Assembly: GCF_015999335.1 (NCBI RefSeq)
Contig: NZ_JAEACP010000001.1
Coordinates: forward strand, 124,001 to 188,000
Source of the DNA: Tabrizicola soli
GTDB taxonomy: Bacteria; Pseudomonadota; Alphaproteobacteria; Rhodobacterales; Rhodobacteraceae
Length of the DNA stretch: 64,000 nucleotides
Direction of reading: 5' to 3'
The notes beneath the pieces are model-generated. The model saw nothing but the letters and a program-made list of their open reading frames with translations. It had not been told where the DNA came from and did no database searches. Positions 49,186 to 60,255 of this stretch are shown piece by piece. How positions within the stretch are numbered: position 1 is the stretch's first letter; each line of letters opens with the position of its first letter. The position numbers were made by a program, and so were the translations under genes.

Positions 49186-51036
49186 TCAAGCCGCTGCCGA
49201 GTCGAGCTTTTCCTGCGCGTCCAGCCAGAGCGCCTCGGCCTTGTCGAGGGCCTGCATCACCTCGGCATATTTGGCGTTCCAGGTCGCGAGTTCGCCCTTG
49301 CGCGCATCCTCGTAGAGCGCGGGATCGGCCAGCTTGGCGGCCAGCTTGTCGCGCATCCCGTTCAGCTTCTCCAGCCGGTCCTCGCATTTGCGGACCTCGG
49401 ACCTTAGCGCGAGAAGTTCGTCGCGGCTGGCTTTCTTCGGTTTTTCAACGGGTTTCGACGCCGGCTTCACCTCGTCCTCACCGGCCAGAAGCTGGCGGCG
49501 ATAGGCTTCCAGATCCTCGGTATAGGGCGTGACCGCACCGCCCTTGACCAGCCAGAGCCGGTCGGCCACCAGGCCCAGAAGGTGCATGTCGTGAGACACC
49601 AGCACCACCGCGCCGGAATATTCGGTCAGCGCCTCGACCAGCGCCTCGCGGGATTCGATGTCGAGGTGGTTGGTCGGTTCGTCCAGGATCAGGAGATGCG
49701 GCGCGTCGATCGTGGCGAGGAGGAGCGACAGCCGCGCCTTCTGCCCGCCGGAAAGCCGTCCCACCAGCGTCTCGGCCTGGTCGGCCATCAGCCCGAACCC
49801 CGCCAGCCGGGCGCGCAGCTTCGCCTGGCCTTCCTCGGGGCGCAGGCGCTGGACGTGCTGCAGGGGCGTCTCGTCCAGATGCAGCTCGTCGACCTGGTGC
49901 TGGGCGAAATAGCCGATCCTGAGCTTGGACGAGCGCGAGATCTTGCCTTCGGATGCTTGAAGTTTCCCGGCCAAGAGCTTGGAAAGCGTGGATTTCCCCT
50001 CGCCATTGCGGCCAAGGAGTGCGATGCGGTCATCCTGGTCGATGCGCAAGGACAGGCGGCGCAGAACCGGAGCGCCGCCATAGCCCACCGCCGCGCCGTC
50101 AAGGTTGATGATCGGAGGCGGCAGTTCCTCGGGTTCGGGGAAGGTGAAGACGACTTTCTTCGCCTCCTCTGGCGCAGTGATCGGGGTCAGCTTCTCCAGC
50201 ATCTTCACGCGGGATTGTGCCTGTACGGCCTTGGAGGCCTTGGCCTTGAAACGGTCGACGAAGCTTTGCAGATGGGCGCGGCGGGCTTCGACCTTCTTCG
50301 CCTCGGCCTGCAGGACCGCGCGGCGTTCGGCCATCTGGCGGGCGAACTGGTCGTAGCCGCCCTGCCAATAGGTCAGCTTCCGGTTGTCCAGATGCAGGAT
50401 GCCCTGCACCGCGCGGTTCAGAAGGCCCCGGTCGTGGCTGATGATCAGCACTGTGTGCGGGTACTTCTGCAGGTAGCTCTCCAGCCAGAGCGCGCCTTCC
50501 AGGTCGAGATAGTTGGTCGGCTCGTCCAGAAGCAGATAGTCGGGCTGGGCGAACAGCACGCCGGCCAGCGCCACCCGCATCCGCCAGCCGCCGGAGAAGG
50601 CCGAGCAGGGCATCAGCTGTTCCTCGGCATCGAAGCCCAAGCCCTTGAGGATGCTGGAGGCCCGGCCCTCGGCCGACCAGGCATCGATGTCGGCGAGGCG
50701 GGCCTGGATCTCGGCGATGCGGTGTGGATCATGCGCGGTCTCGGCCTCGGCCATCAGGCCGGCGCGTTCGGTGTCGGCGGCCAGCACCGTGTCGAGCAGC
50801 GAGGTCTCCGACGACGGCACTTCCTGCGCCACGCCGCCGATCCGGGCGCGCTGGGGCAGGGTGATCGTGCCGCCCTCCAGCGCCAGCTCGCCCCGGATCA
50901 GCCGGAACAGCGTGGTCTTGCCCGCGCCGTTCCGGCCGACGAGACCGACCTTGTGGCCGGTCGGAATGGTCGCGGTGGCGCCCTCGAACAGGGGGCGGCC
51001 CTCGACGGAATAGGTGATGTCCTCGATCTTCAGCAT
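49186..51036 (-). CDS. ABC-F family ATPase
   Basis: 616 residues with two ABC domains and no membrane part. Domain 1: Walker [10 protein letters not shown], signature [11 protein letters not shown], Walker [15 protein letters not shown]. Domain 2: [37 protein letters not shown]. The interdomain linker is Arg/Lys-rich ([28 protein letters not shown]), and the C-terminus is a Lys-rich coiled coil ([22 protein letters not shown]), as in Uup/YheS-type proteins acting on ribosomes. The exact subfamily is not assigned. The ATG at 51036 gives the normal MLKIEDI start. Confidence 0.92.
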   Translation of the reverse strand: MLKIEDITYSVEGRPLFEGATATIPTGHKVGLVGRNGAGKTTLFRLIRGELALEGGTITLPQRARIGGVAQEVPSSETSLLDTVLAADTERAGLMAEAETAHDPHRIAEIQARLADIDAWSAEGRASSILKGLGFDAEEQLMPCSAFSGGWRMRVALAGVLFAQPDYLLLDEPTNYLDLEGALWLESYLQKYPHTVLIISHDRGLLNRAVQGILHLDNRKLTYWQGGYDQFARQMAERRAVLQAEAKKVEARRAHLQSFVDRFKAKASKAVQAQSRVKMLEKLTPITAPEEAKKVVFTFPEPEELPPPIINLDGAAVGYGGAPVLRRLSLRIDQDDRIALLGRNGEGKSTLSKLLAGKLQASEGKISRSSKLRIGYFAQHQVDELHLDETPLQHVQRLRPEEGQAKLRARLAGFGLMADQAETLVGRLSGGQKARLSLLLATIDAPHLLILDEPTNHLDIESREALVEALTEYSGAVVLVSHDMHLLGLVADRLWLVKGGAVTPYTEDLEAYRRQLLAGEDEVKPASKPVEKPKKASRDELLALRSEVRKCEDRLEKLNGMRDKLAAKLADPALYEDARKGELATWNAKYAEVMQALDKAEALWLDAQEKLDSAAA

Positions 51037-51081
51037 GCGCCGTTGCTTGGCCGCAGGGGCGCGGCTTGTCAACCGGCGGGA

Positions 51082-51357
51082 TCAGTCCATCAGGCCGACC
51101 AGCAGGTCGGAGGGCCAGGACTGGAAGGCGATCAGCGGCTGGTCGCCTTCCTCGGAAAAGACGAAGACGTTGATCTGTTCGGCATGGGTGGTCAGCCGGC
51201 AGAAGCGGCCGGGCGCGGCCAGCGGCACCGGGCAGACCGCAAGGTCGATATGCGGCACGGCGTTCTCGAATTCGAGATAGGTGAAGGGGATCGGCTGATC
51301 CGAGGCAAGGGCGGGGACGGCGGACAGGGCAAGCGCAAGGCAGGCGGGGCGGATCAT
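51082..51357 (-). CDS. Small secreted hypothetical protein
   Basis: 91 residues with a clear signal peptide ([19 protein letters not shown]), leaving a mature periplasmic protein of about 72 residues with two Cys ([19 protein letters not shown]) that may pair. No domain is recognised. It lies upstream of the ABC-F gene on the same strand with a 45-base gap and may share its transcript. Confidence 0.65.
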   Translation of the reverse strand: MIRPACLALALSAVPALASDQPIPFTYLEFENAVPHIDLAVCPVPLAAPGRFCRLTTHAEQINVFVFSEEGDQPLIAFQSWPSDLLVGLMD

Positions 51358-51516
51358 GGAACTCTCCTCGGTTTCTATTTCCGATTAATTCACTCAGATT
51401 TGATCCACCGGGAAGATGACGCTCTGTCGCAGGGCATCTTTTCAACGGCGCGCCTGCATGGTAGCAGCCCGACCACACGAAAAGGGCCGCCTGGCCCCGA
51501 CACCATGGAGAGCCCG

Positions 51517-51939
51517 ATGGCCACTGAACGCACCCTCTCGATCATCAAGCCCGACGCGACCAAGCGCAACCTGACCGGCAAGATCGTCGCCAAGTTCGAG
51601 GACGCGGGCCTGCGCGTCGTCGCAAGCAAGCGCATCCACCTGACCCCGGCGCAGGCCGGCGCCTTCTACGCCGAGCACAAGGAGCGCGGCTTCTATGGCG
51701 AGCTGTGCGAGTTCATGGCCTCCGAGCCGGTCGTGGTGCAGGTCCTGGAAGGCGAAGGCGCGATCGCGAAGAACCGCGAAGTGATGGGCGCGACCGATCC
51801 GGCCGCTGCCGCCGCCGGCACGATCCGCAAGGAATTCGCGCTGTCCAAGGGCGAGAACTCGGTCCACGGCTCGGACTCTGAGGCCTCGGCCGCACGCGAG
51901 ATCGCGTTCTTCTTCTCGGGCCTCGAACTGGTCGGCTGA
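51517..51939 (+). CDS. ndk: Nucleoside diphosphate kinase
   Basis: 140-residue NDK transferring gamma-phosphate between nucleoside tri- and diphosphates. The sequence begins [21 protein letters not shown] and has [41 protein letters not shown] and the active-site segment [21 protein letters not shown], whose His is phosphorylated. The ATG at 51517 is preceded by GGAGAG; an in-frame ATG four codons upstream is not the family start. A strong intrinsic terminator follows. Confidence 0.96.
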   Translation: MATERTLSIIKPDATKRNLTGKIVAKFEDAGLRVVASKRIHLTPAQAGAFYAEHKERGFYGELCEFMASEPVVVQVLEGEGAIAKNREVMGATDPAAAAAGTIRKEFALSKGENSVHGSDSEASAAREIAFFFSGLELVG

Positions 51940-51960
51940 TTTCTTCTGACGTCAGCGTTG

Positions 51961-51989
51961 CGGCCCGGTCCTTTGACCGGGCCGTTTTC
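51961..51989 (+). terminator. Intrinsic terminator of ndk
   Basis: CGGCCCGGTC (51961-51970) and GACCGGGCCG (51975-51984) form a 10-bp perfect stem with a 4-base loop followed by TTTTCG, 21 bases after the ndk stop. Confidence 0.88.
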
Positions 51990-52115
51990 GTTCAGGCGGG
52001 GGGGCATCGGCAGAAGCTCGCAGAGTCGCATAATCGGTATTATGTAATGCACTGGATGCTGGAAAGCCCGGATCACCCGCGATATGACCCCGGAAAGCCG
52101 TTTGGAGCCTGCCCG

Positions 52116-52805
52116 ATGTTCAGCCGTTCGATCAAGATCGCCCCCTCCATCCTTGCCGCCGATTTCGCGAACTTCGGTGCGGAATGTCGCGCGATCGAGG
52201 CGCAGGGTGCGGATTGGGTGCATGTCGATGTGATGGACGGCCATTTCGTGCCGAACCTCACCTTCGGCCCGGCGATGTGTGCCGCACTCCGGCCGCACAT
52301 CAAGGGCGTGATGGACGTGCATCTGATGATCTCGCCGGTGGACGCCTATCTCGAGGCTTATGCCAAGGCCGGCGCCGACGTGATCACCGCGCATGTCGAG
52401 GCCGGACCGCACATTCACCGCACCTTGCAAGCCATTCGCGGGCTTGGGAAAAAGGCCGGTGTCGCGCTGAACCCCGGTACCCCGGTCGAGGTGGTGGCCG
52501 AGCTGCTGGACATGGTGGACATGGTCTGCGTGATGACGGTCAACCCCGGCTTCGGCGGGCAAAGCTTCATCGAGAGCCAGGTCGCCAAGATCACCCGACT
52601 GCGCCAGATGATCGGCGACCGCGAGGTCCATATCGAGATCGACGGCGGCATCACGGTGGCGACGGCGCCGCTGGTGTCGAAGGTCGGCGCGGATGTGCTG
52701 GTGGCGGGATCGGCGGTGTTCAAGGGCGGCTCGGTCGACAATCCGGCACCCTATGGCGCCAATATCCGGGCAATCCGGGCGGCGGCCGAGGCGGTGCTTG
52801 GCTGA
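52116..52805 (+). CDS. rpe: Ribulose-phosphate 3-epimerase
   Basis: 229-residue TIM-barrel epimerase interconverting ribulose-5-phosphate and xylulose-5-phosphate. It shows [16 protein letters not shown], the metal-binding [36 protein letters not shown] and the phosphate-binding EIDGGI and VLVAGSAVF. The ATG at 52116 has TTTGGAG upstream. It overlaps gph by 8 bases. The rpe-gph pair is common in proteobacteria and, where the Calvin cycle operates, couples pentose flow to removal of phosphoglycolate. Confidence 0.95.
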   Translation: MFSRSIKIAPSILAADFANFGAECRAIEAQGADWVHVDVMDGHFVPNLTFGPAMCAALRPHIKGVMDVHLMISPVDAYLEAYAKAGADVITAHVEAGPHIHRTLQAIRGLGKKAGVALNPGTPVEVVAELLDMVDMVCVMTVNPGFGGQSFIESQVAKITRLRQMIGDREVHIEIDGGITVATAPLVSKVGADVLVAGSAVFKGGSVDNPAPYGANIRAIRAAAEAVLG

Positions 52806-53478
52806 GGCGCTGAACCTTGTCTTCGATCTCGACGGCACGTTGATCGATTCAGCGCCGCAGATCCATGCCGCCGCCAATGCGGTCTTTACCGCAAGGAGCC
52901 TGCCCGGCTTTGCCCTTGCGACCGTGCTGGGCTTCATCGGCAATGGCCTGGGCGTGCTGGTCGGCCGCCTTCTGGCGCATCAGGGGCTGGAGGCCGAGGG
53001 GCCGCTGCACCGGGATCTGGTCGCAGACTTCATGAGGATCTACGAGCAGGCCTTTGATCTTACGTCGCTTTATCCCGGCGCGGCCGAGGCGCTGCAGGAT
53101 CTTGCCGCCGCCGGGCATCACCTGGCCATCTGCACCAACAAGCCCGAGGCCCCTGCCCGCGCCATCCTGCATCATTTCGGACTGGCGGAACTGTTCCCCG
53201 TGGTGATCGGTGGCGACACCTTGCCCCTACGCAAGCCCGACCCGGCCCCGCTGCACGCCGCCATCGCCGCCCTGGGCCCTGCAAGGACGCTTTTCATCGG
53301 CGACAGCGAGGTCGATGCCGAGACCGCACGCGCGGCCGATGTGCCGCTTGCGCTCTTTTCCGGCGGCTACCGGAAAGCGGCCCCCGAGGAGATGGGGACG
53401 GAACTGGTTTTCGACCATCATGCCGCCCTGCCCCGGCTGGTCGCGCAGCTTCAGGGCCGCAGGCCCGGAAAAGGATGA
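52798..53478 (+). CDS. gph: Phosphoglycolate phosphatase (HAD family)
   Basis: 226-residue HAD hydrolase. Motif [14 protein letters not shown] contains both catalytic Asp, motif II is [11 protein letters not shown], motif III the Lys in LRKPDPAPL, and motif [15 protein letters not shown] helical cap lies between motifs I and II. It dephosphorylates 2-phosphoglycolate. The only in-frame start before motif I that keeps the family N-terminus is a TTG at 52798, inside the end of rpe; a rare start with 8-base overlap suggests low, coupled translation. Confidence 0.9.
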   Translation: MAEALNLVFDLDGTLIDSAPQIHAAANAVFTARSLPGFALATVLGFIGNGLGVLVGRLLAHQGLEAEGPLHRDLVADFMRIYEQAFDLTSLYPGAAEALQDLAAAGHHLAICTNKPEAPARAILHHFGLAELFPVVIGGDTLPLRKPDPAPLHAAIAALGPARTLFIGDSEVDAETARAADVPLALFSGGYRKAAPEEMGTELVFDHHAALPRLVAQLQGRRPGKG

Positions 53479-53610
53479 AATCTTCCGTCATCCGGTCGAA
53501 ACGACACCCTTTCCATGGCAAGAACCCTCGACAAGCCGGGAAAACCTGCCTTATCTCTCGCCCAGGTCAAGGTTGCCCCTGCGGCAGGCTGGACAATCAG
53601 GGATAGAGCC

Positions 53611-54390
53611 ATGCGCGAGATACTTGCACTCCTGAACCGGATCGCCTCCTCCTCGAAGATCGACGATGCCTGGGAGCAGGCGACCGGCTGGTTCGCCACC
53701 CTGGGCTTCGGCCGCGTGAACTACGGGTTCACCCGGTTCAAGCATCTGAAGACCATCGGCGACCCCGAGGATGCGCTGTTCCTCACCACCTGCGACGCCG
53801 ATTATGTGCGGCGCTACTTCCAGGGCGGTTTCTACGCCAAGACCCCGGTCTTCCGCTGGGCCGAGCGCAACTCGGGCATCTGCACCTGGAGCTGGGTGAA
53901 GGAAGCTTTCGAAGCCGGGCGGCTTTCCGCGGAAGAGGCCGAGGCGGTGCGGCAGAACGCGGCCATGGGGATCGTGGCCGGGATGTCGGTCAGCTTTCCC
54001 GCCGTCTCGTCGCGCTCGAAGGGCGCGCTGGGGCTGCTGGCCGATCCGGGGCTCTCGCCGGCCGATGTGGAGGCGCTGTTCGCGTCGCGCCGGGACGAGA
54101 TCCTGGCGGTGGCGAACATGATGCACCTGACCATCGTGCACCTGCCGCAACTGTCACGGCACCGCGCGCTTAGCCCGCGCCAGCGCGAGGCGCTGGAATG
54201 GGTGGCGGACGGCAAGACGACGCAGGACGTGGCGCTGCTGATGGGTGTCTCTCCGGCGATGGTGGAAAAGCACCTGCGCCTTGCGCGTGAGGCGCTGGCG
54301 GTGGAGACCACGGCCCAGGCGGTGGCCAAGGGCGCGCTTCTCAACATGATCTTCCAGCGCCTGCCCGAGGTCGCCCAGGCGGCGCATTAG
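53611..54390 (+). CDS. Orphan LuxR-type transcriptional regulator
   Basis: 259 residues. Residues about 15-165 form an autoinducer-binding-like domain (WFATLGFGRVNYGFTRF, YVRRYFQGGFYAKTPVFRWAER); residues about 186-250 are the LuxR helix-turn-helix with ALSPRQREALEWVADGKTTQDVALLMGVSPAMVEKHLRLAREAL. In acyl-homoserine-lactone receptors the ligand-contacting Asp-Pro precedes V in this stretch; here the text is K-T-P-V, so the Asp is replaced by Thr. No luxI-type synthase is in the window, so it is a LuxR 'solo'. The ATG at 53611 was preferred to a start at 53515. Confidence 0.85.
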   Translation: MREILALLNRIASSSKIDDAWEQATGWFATLGFGRVNYGFTRFKHLKTIGDPEDALFLTTCDADYVRRYFQGGFYAKTPVFRWAERNSGICTWSWVKEAFEAGRLSAEEAEAVRQNAAMGIVAGMSVSFPAVSSRSKGALGLLADPGLSPADVEALFASRRDEILAVANMMHLTIVHLPQLSRHRALSPRQREALEWVADGKTTQDVALLMGVSPAMVEKHLRLAREALAVETTAQAVAKGALLNMIFQRLPEVAQAAH

Positions 54391-54552
54391 GTAAGGTATT
54401 CCGCACTCGCTTGCCCCTGGGTAAGCTGCAACAAGGGCTTACCGGATGTGCCACGCTTGACCGCTGCCGGATCGTTTGTTTCAGAGTAGCCGCATTTTGC
54501 GGCGGTTTCTGCCCTTCCCATCCTCGTCCCCAAGGGGCGGGCGGAACAGCGA

Positions 54553-54592
54553 CGGCGCGGCCCCTCCCCAGGGCCGCGCCGTTTGCCTTTTT
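54553..54592 (+). terminator. Terminator-like hairpin after the luxR-type gene
   Basis: CGGCGCGGCCC (54553-54563) pairs with GGGCCGCGCCG (54571-54581), 11 perfect base pairs with a 7-base loop, followed by TTTGCCTTTTT. It is 162 bases after the regulator stop, so the transcript has a long 3' region in which I see no gene. Confidence 0.75.
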
Positions 54593-54605
54593 CCGCAAGG
54601 CAAAA

Positions 54606-54636
54606 CAGAAGGGCCGGCGCATCGCTGCACCGGCCC
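54606..54636 (-). terminator. Terminator-like hairpin after tsf
   Basis: On the minus strand GGGCCGG (54636-54630) and CCGGCCC (54617-54611) form the stem, followed by TTCTGTTTTG. It lies 21 bases after the tsf stop and faces the terminator of the convergent luxR-type gene. Confidence 0.7.
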
Positions 54637-54657
54637 CCTGCCCCATTGTCCGGGAAA

Positions 54658-55566
54658 TCAGCCCTGAAGCACCTTGGCCACTTCGGCGGCGAAGTCTTCC
54701 TGCTTCTTCTCGATGCCTTCGCCGACCGCGACGCGGGCATAGCCGGTGATCTCGACACCCGCTTCCTTGGCGGCCTGCTCGACCGTCAGGTCGGGGTTGA
54801 TCACGAAGGCCTGGCCCAGAAGCGTGTTCTCGGCGAGGAACTTCTTCATCCGGCCCGGGATGATGTTGTTGTGGATCACCTGCTCGGGCTTCGGCTTGGC
54901 CGAGGCGGCGTTCTCTTCCAGGGCCTTGGCGGTCTGGACGGCCAGCTCGCGCTCCACCACCGAAGGATCGAGGGTGGCTTCGGAGAGCGACAGCGGCGAG
55001 GTCGCGGCGATGTGCATCGCGAACTGCTTGCCGATCTCCTCGGCCTTGGCGGCATCGCCCTTCAGGGCAACCAGCACGCCGATCTTGCCCATGCCGGCGG
55101 TCGCGGCGTTGTGGACATAGGAGACCACGGTGTCGCCTTCCAGGATGTGCAGGCGGCGGAAGGTCATGTTCTCGCCGATGCGGGCGATGGCTTCCTGGAT
55201 CACGGTCTCGACGGTCTTGCCGTTCAGATGCGCGGCCTTCACCACCTCCACCGAATCGCCGGTGGTCAGCGCGACATTGGCCACGTCACGGACCAGCGCC
55301 TGGAAATCCTCGTTCTTGGCGACGAAGTCGGTTTCCGAGTTGATCTCGATCGCGACGCCCTTGCCGTTCGAGACGGCCACGCCGATCAGGCCCTCGGCCG
55401 CGACGCGGTCGGCCTTCTTGGCGGCCTTGGCCAGGCCCTTGGTGCGCAGCCAGTCGACGGCCGCTTCCATGTCGCCGTTCGTCTCGGTGAGCGCCTTCTT
55501 GGCGTCCATCATGCCTGCGCCGGTCGAATCGCGCAGTTCCTTCACCATCGCAGCGGTGATCGTCAT
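54658..55566 (-). CDS. tsf: Elongation factor Ts
   Basis: 302-residue guanine-nucleotide exchange factor for EF-Tu. [41 protein letters not shown] is the canonical N-terminal domain, and [33 protein letters not shown] the EF-Ts signature 2 region that inserts into EF-Tu. The C-terminal helical region [35 protein letters not shown] is typical. It follows rpsB in the usual order after about 70 bases and ends before an intrinsic terminator. Confidence 0.97.
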   Translation of the reverse strand: MTITAAMVKELRDSTGAGMMDAKKALTETNGDMEAAVDWLRTKGLAKAAKKADRVAAEGLIGVAVSNGKGVAIEINSETDFVAKNEDFQALVRDVANVALTTGDSVEVVKAAHLNGKTVETVIQEAIARIGENMTFRRLHILEGDTVVSYVHNAATAGMGKIGVLVALKGDAAKAEEIGKQFAMHIAATSPLSLSEATLDPSVVERELAVQTAKALEENAASAKPKPEQVIHNNIIPGRMKKFLAENTLLGQAFVINPDLTVEQAAKEAGVEITGYARVAVGEGIEKKQEDFAAEVAKVLQG

Positions 55567-55636
55567 GGTTTCACTCCTTGGAATCGATGGACCCGGCGGA
55601 ATGGACCCGCCGGGTGATCTCTGGTGACAGCCGGGC

Positions 55637-56401
55637 TCAGGCCTCGGCTTCGGCGACCGCTTCTTCTTCCGGAGCCACTTCCAGCGCGCCCAGGTCGACG
55701 CCAGCCGCGCCCATCTGGGCCGACATGCCGTCCAGGGCCGCGCGGGCGACGAGATCGCAGTACAGCGCGATGGCGCGGGCCGCGTCGTCGTTGCCCGGGA
55801 TGACGTAGTTCACGCCCTTGGGCGAGCAGTTGGTGTCGACCACGGCCACGACCGGGATGCCCAGCTTCTGGGCTTCCTGCACGGCCAGGTCTTCCTTGCC
55901 CACGTCGATGATGAAGATCAGGTCCGGGGTGCCGCCCATCTCGCGGATGCCGCCGAGCGAGGCCTGCAGCTTGGCCTGGTCACGCTCCATGCCCAGGCGC
56001 TCTTTCTTGGTCAGGCCCTCGCCACCGGCGCCCAGGACCTCGTCCAGGTGCTTCAGGCGCTGGATCGACTGCGAGACGGTCTTCCAGTTGGTCAGCGTGC
56101 CGCCGAGCCAGCGGTGGTTCATGTAGTATTGCGCGCATTTCTCGGCGGCTTCGGCGATCGGCTTCTGCGCCTGCCGCTTGGTGCCGACGAAGAGGATGCG
56201 GCCGCCCTTGGCGACGGTGTCGCGCACGACCTTCAGCGCCGCGTCCAGCATCGGGACGGTCTGGGTCAGGTCGAGGATGTGGATGCCGTTGCGGTCGCCA
56301 TAGATGAACTCGCCCATGCGGGGGTTCCAGCGGGCGGTCTGGTGGCCGTAGTGAACGCCAGCTTCCAAGAGCTGACGCATGGAGAACTCGGGAAGAGCCA
56401 T
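55637..56401 (-). CDS. rpsB: 30S ribosomal protein S2
   Basis: 254 residues beginning [42 protein letters not shown], with the S2 signatures [20 protein letters not shown] and [36 protein letters not shown]. The C-terminal acidic tail ([15 protein letters not shown]) is normal for alphaproteobacteria. The frame is open upstream to 56551, but the ATG at 56401 gives the family start. The 203-bp leader up to psuK (divergent) holds its promoter; in related bacteria S2 and EF-Ts synthesis is controlled by S2 binding the leader, which I could not read here. Confidence 0.97.
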   Translation of the reverse strand: MALPEFSMRQLLEAGVHYGHQTARWNPRMGEFIYGDRNGIHILDLTQTVPMLDAALKVVRDTVAKGGRILFVGTKRQAQKPIAEAAEKCAQYYMNHRWLGGTLTNWKTVSQSIQRLKHLDEVLGAGGEGLTKKERLGMERDQAKLQASLGGIREMGGTPDLIFIIDVGKEDLAVQEAQKLGIPVVAVVDTNCSPKGVNYVIPGNDDAARAIALYCDLVARAALDGMSAQMGAAGVDLGALEVAPEEEAVAEAEA

Positions 56402-56604
56402 GCTGTATCCTTTTCCGGTTTGAACCTCGGCGCGGCCGTCTTCACCCCTTGGCTGGGGCAACCGGCGGACCGCACGGGATTTCTCCCCGCATCGGCCCCG
56501 ACCACGCCTGTGAAGTGCCGCGCGTATAGACGGGGCGGCGCGCCGGCGCAAGCCCTTCCGTACCGGGCCTTGCGCGATGGGCGGCTTTCGGCGATGCAGG
56601 GGCC

Positions 56605-57491
56605 ATGACGCCCGACATCCTCTGCATCGGATCGGTCCTGTGGGACATCATCGGCCGCTCGCCCACCGCGATGCGCCTTGGCGCGGACGTGCCGGGACGG
56701 ATTACCCGGCTGCCGGGGGGCGTGGCAATGAACATCGCGATGACGCTGCGGCGGTTCGGGATGACGCCTGCCCTCCTCACCGCCATCGGTCGCGATGCCG
56801 AAGGGGAGGAGCTGACCCACTCCTGCGAGCGTCTGGGGCTGGTGACGGCGCATGTCTACCGCTCGGACGACCTGCCGACCGACCGCTACATGGCGATCGA
56901 GGGGGCGAACGGGCTGATCGCCGCCGTGGCCGACGCCCATTCGCTGGAGGCGGCGGGGGAGAAGATCCTGCGCCCGCTGGCCGACGGCCGCCTCGGGACC
57001 GAGGCCGCGCCCTGGTCCGGTCCGATCGCGCTGGACGGAAACCTGACCGAGGCGCTTCTGGCCGAGATCGCCGTCTCCTCGCTGTTCTCCGCCGCCGACC
57101 TGCGGGTGGCCCCGGCCTCTCCGGGCAAGGCGGGGCGGCTTCTGCCGCTGCTGACCCATCCTTCTGCCACGCTCTATGTCAACCTCGAGGAAGCGAACAT
57201 CCTGGCCCGCAGCGACTGCGCCAGTGCGGCCGACGCCGCCGAGGCGCTGCTGGATCGCGGCGCGGGCCGGGTGCTGGTCACCAACGGCGGTGAACCCGCG
57301 GCCGAGGGAACCCGCGACCGCGGCGTGATCGAGGGTCATCCGCCCCCGGTCCTCGTGACCCGCGTCACCGGGGCGGGCGACACCTTCATGGCGGCGCATC
57401 TCGTCGCCGAGCGGCGCGGCGCGGACCGCCAGACCGCGCTGGACGAGGCGTTGCGCGCCGCTGCAACCTATGTTTCCGGAGATATCGGCGC

Positions 57492-57495
<4 letters not shown>
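56605..57495 (+). CDS. psuK: Pseudouridine kinase (PfkB family)
   Basis: 296-residue ribokinase-like enzyme. The N-terminal [15 protein letters not shown] and [22 protein letters not shown] match the substrate loop, and the PfkB C-terminal signature [17 protein letters not shown] carries the catalytic Asp and anion hole. The PfkB family acts on many sugars and nucleosides; pseudouridine is assigned because the stop overlaps the start of psuG by 4 bases. It would phosphorylate pseudouridine at the 5' position for cleavage by PsuG. Confidence 0.82.
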
Positions 57496-58406
<911 letters not shown>

Positions 58407-58477
58407 ATTTCCGGTTGCCGCCATTGCGCGGCCGGGGGGGCAAGCCATAGATTGACGGGAAAGGGACCAGAGACCTC

Positions 58478-59164
58478 GTGACCGAACCGCATCCGCCCCA
58501 CCACCGCCGCGGCTTTCTTGCCGGGCTGCGCGCCAGTTTCCTCACCGGCCTCGTCGTCGTCCTGCCCATCGGGCTGACGATCTGGTTCGTCTGGGCGGTG
58601 ATCGGCTGGATCGACGGCTGGATCCTGCCGCTGATCCCGGCCTATTACCAGCCCGACGTGCTGATCGGCCGCTGGTTCGGCCCGGAATACGAATTTCCCG
58701 TGCGCGGCGTCGGCGTCCTCGTCTTCCTGATCGTCACCATCATGGTCGGCTGGCTGGCCAAGGGCCTGATCGGCCGCTCGATCATCCGCTCGGGCGAGGA
58801 TCTGGTCGACCGGATGCCCGTCGTCCGGTCGGTCTACAGCGCGATCAAGCAGGTGGCCGAGACCTTCTTCAACAAGAAGGAGAAAAGCTTCGACAAGGTG
58901 GTGCTGGTCGAGTTTCCCCGCGCCGGGTCCTGGGCGCTGGGGTTCCTCTCCACCCGCCCCAAGGGCGAGCTGGCCGAGCGCCTGGCCGCCATCGGCCCCG
59001 ATGTGTCGGCGGTCTTTGTCGGGCTGACGCCCTTCACCAGCGGGATGCTCCTGTTCGTGCCGACGCGGGATCTGGTCGTCATGGACATGGGCGTGGACGA
59101 TGCGGCAAAGCTGATCGTCTCCGGCGGGCTGGTCTACCCGCTGCCGAAAGAGCCCTTCGCCTAG
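58478..59164 (+). CDS. DUF502 membrane protein
   Basis: 228 residues. Two transmembrane helices (SFLTGLVVVLPIGLTIWFVWAVIGWI and GVGVLVFLIVTIMVGWLAKGL), then a soluble domain with RMPVVRSVYSAIKQVAETFF, VVLVEFPRAGSWALGFLS and a C-terminal VFVGLTPFTSGMLLFVPTRDLVVMDMGVDDAAKLIVSGGLV. This is the DUF502 family, with no agreed function in bacteria; related plant proteins are membrane-localised. The GTG at 58478 is the only suitable start. It converges with the patatin gene and overlaps its end by 4 bases. Confidence 0.85.
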   Translation: MTEPHPPHHRRGFLAGLRASFLTGLVVVLPIGLTIWFVWAVIGWIDGWILPLIPAYYQPDVLIGRWFGPEYEFPVRGVGVLVFLIVTIMVGWLAKGLIGRSIIRSGEDLVDRMPVVRSVYSAIKQVAETFFNKKEKSFDKVVLVEFPRAGSWALGFLSTRPKGELAERLAAIGPDVSAVFVGLTPFTSGMLLFVPTRDLVVMDMGVDDAAKLIVSGGLVYPLPKEPFA

Positions 59165-60255
59165 CCAAGCACCCCCGGAATGTCGAGCCCGGCCTCGTCA
59201 TGCCCGATCTTCGACCAGCCGTTGCCCAGGAACCCGTCGGCCGCCTTGCGCCCGGCGTCCTTCAGCCGCTCCAGCAACAGCGGCGTGGGCGACAGTTTGG
59301 AATCCGCCGAAAGCGCGTTCATCAGCCCGTCGTCGGCGATCATGTGGACATTGACCTCCTTCATCACGCCGCGCTCCATCCTGCCCTCGCGGATCAGGCG
59401 GCGCACGAAGTTGATCGCGCGCAACTCGCCCAGGAAGGCCGAGTTGAAGCTGATCTCGTTGATCCGGTTCTGGATCTCCAGCGCGGTCTCCGGCACCTCG
59501 TCGCGGCGCAGCGGGTTGATCGAGACGACCAGAAGATCGTCGGGCAGGTCGGGCTCATACAGCGGGAACAGCGCCGGATTGCCTGCATAGCCGCCATCCC
59601 AATAGGCCTCGCCGTCGATCTCGACCGTCTGGAAGGCGGTGGGCAGGCAGGCCGAGGCCAAGAGCGCCTCGGGCGTCAGTTCCGCGCCGGTGAAGACCTT
59701 GATCCGGCCGGTCCTGACATTGGTCGCGCTGACGAAAAGCCGTGGCCCGGCATCGGCCTGGACCTCGCTGAAGTCGAGATCGGCGACCACCGGGGCCAGC
59801 GGATTCTTCCAGCCCTCGCCCCAGGCATGCGGCGACCAGACCTGCGCCGCCAGCGCCTGTGGCGAGAAGGGCAAGACCGAGGCGCTGGCGGTCTGCCAGA
59901 AGCGCATCGCCGGGACGAAGGGTTGCAGCCAGGGCGCCATGCGGAAGTCGCCGATCCCGGCGATATGGTCCCAGAGCCGGTCCAGCCGCGCCCTGGCGCC
60001 CGCACGGCCGTCCTCGATCATCCCGGCCTTCAGCGCCGCCCCGTTCAGGGCCCCGGCCGAACTCCCCGAGACCGCGGCGATCTCCAGGTCCTCCTCCTGC
60101 AGAAGCCGGTCGAGAACCCCCCAGGTGAAGGCGCCATGCGCGCCCCCGCCCTGCAACGCCAGGCTGACGCGCCTCGGGTCGGGCGCCCGCGAATCTTTCA
60201 GGTCTGCAAAGTCCTTCGAAGGATCGTGGCCCGCCTTGGCCGCGCCTCGTCTCAC
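59161..60255 (-). CDS. Patatin-like phospholipase
   Basis: 364 residues. VSLALQGGGAHGAFTWGVLDRLL contains the oxyanion loop GGGAHG, AAVSGSSAGALNGAAL the nucleophile elbow GSSAG, and YWDGGYAGNPALFPL the catalytic Asp in DGG. The rest resembles alphaproteobacterial patatin proteins often found next to 3-hydroxybutyrate dehydrogenase; some are linked to polyhydroxybutyrate granules, but the substrate is not shown here. The GTG at 60255 overlaps the bdhA stop (GTGA), so translation is coupled. Confidence 0.86.
   Translation of the reverse strand: MRRGAAKAGHDPSKDFADLKDSRAPDPRRVSLALQGGGAHGAFTWGVLDRLLQEEDLEIAAVSGSSAGALNGAALKAGMIEDGRAGARARLDRLWDHIAGIGDFRMAPWLQPFVPAMRFWQTASASVLPFSPQALAAQVWSPHAWGEGWKNPLAPVVADLDFSEVQADAGPRLFVSATNVRTGRIKVFTGAELTPEALLASACLPTAFQTVEIDGEAYWDGGYAGNPALFPLYEPDLPDDLLVVSINPLRRDEVPETALEIQNRINEISFNSAFLGELRAINFVRRLIREGRMERGVMKEVNVHMIADDGLMNALSADSKLSPTPLLLERLKDAGRKAADGFLGNGWSKIGHDEAGLDIPGVLG

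Noticed and set aside
49582-51516. Plus-strand open frame running into ndk, suggesting a large fusion protein
   Set aside because: The extra part is antisense to the ABC-F gene; ndk has its own ribosome-binding site and normal length from 51517.
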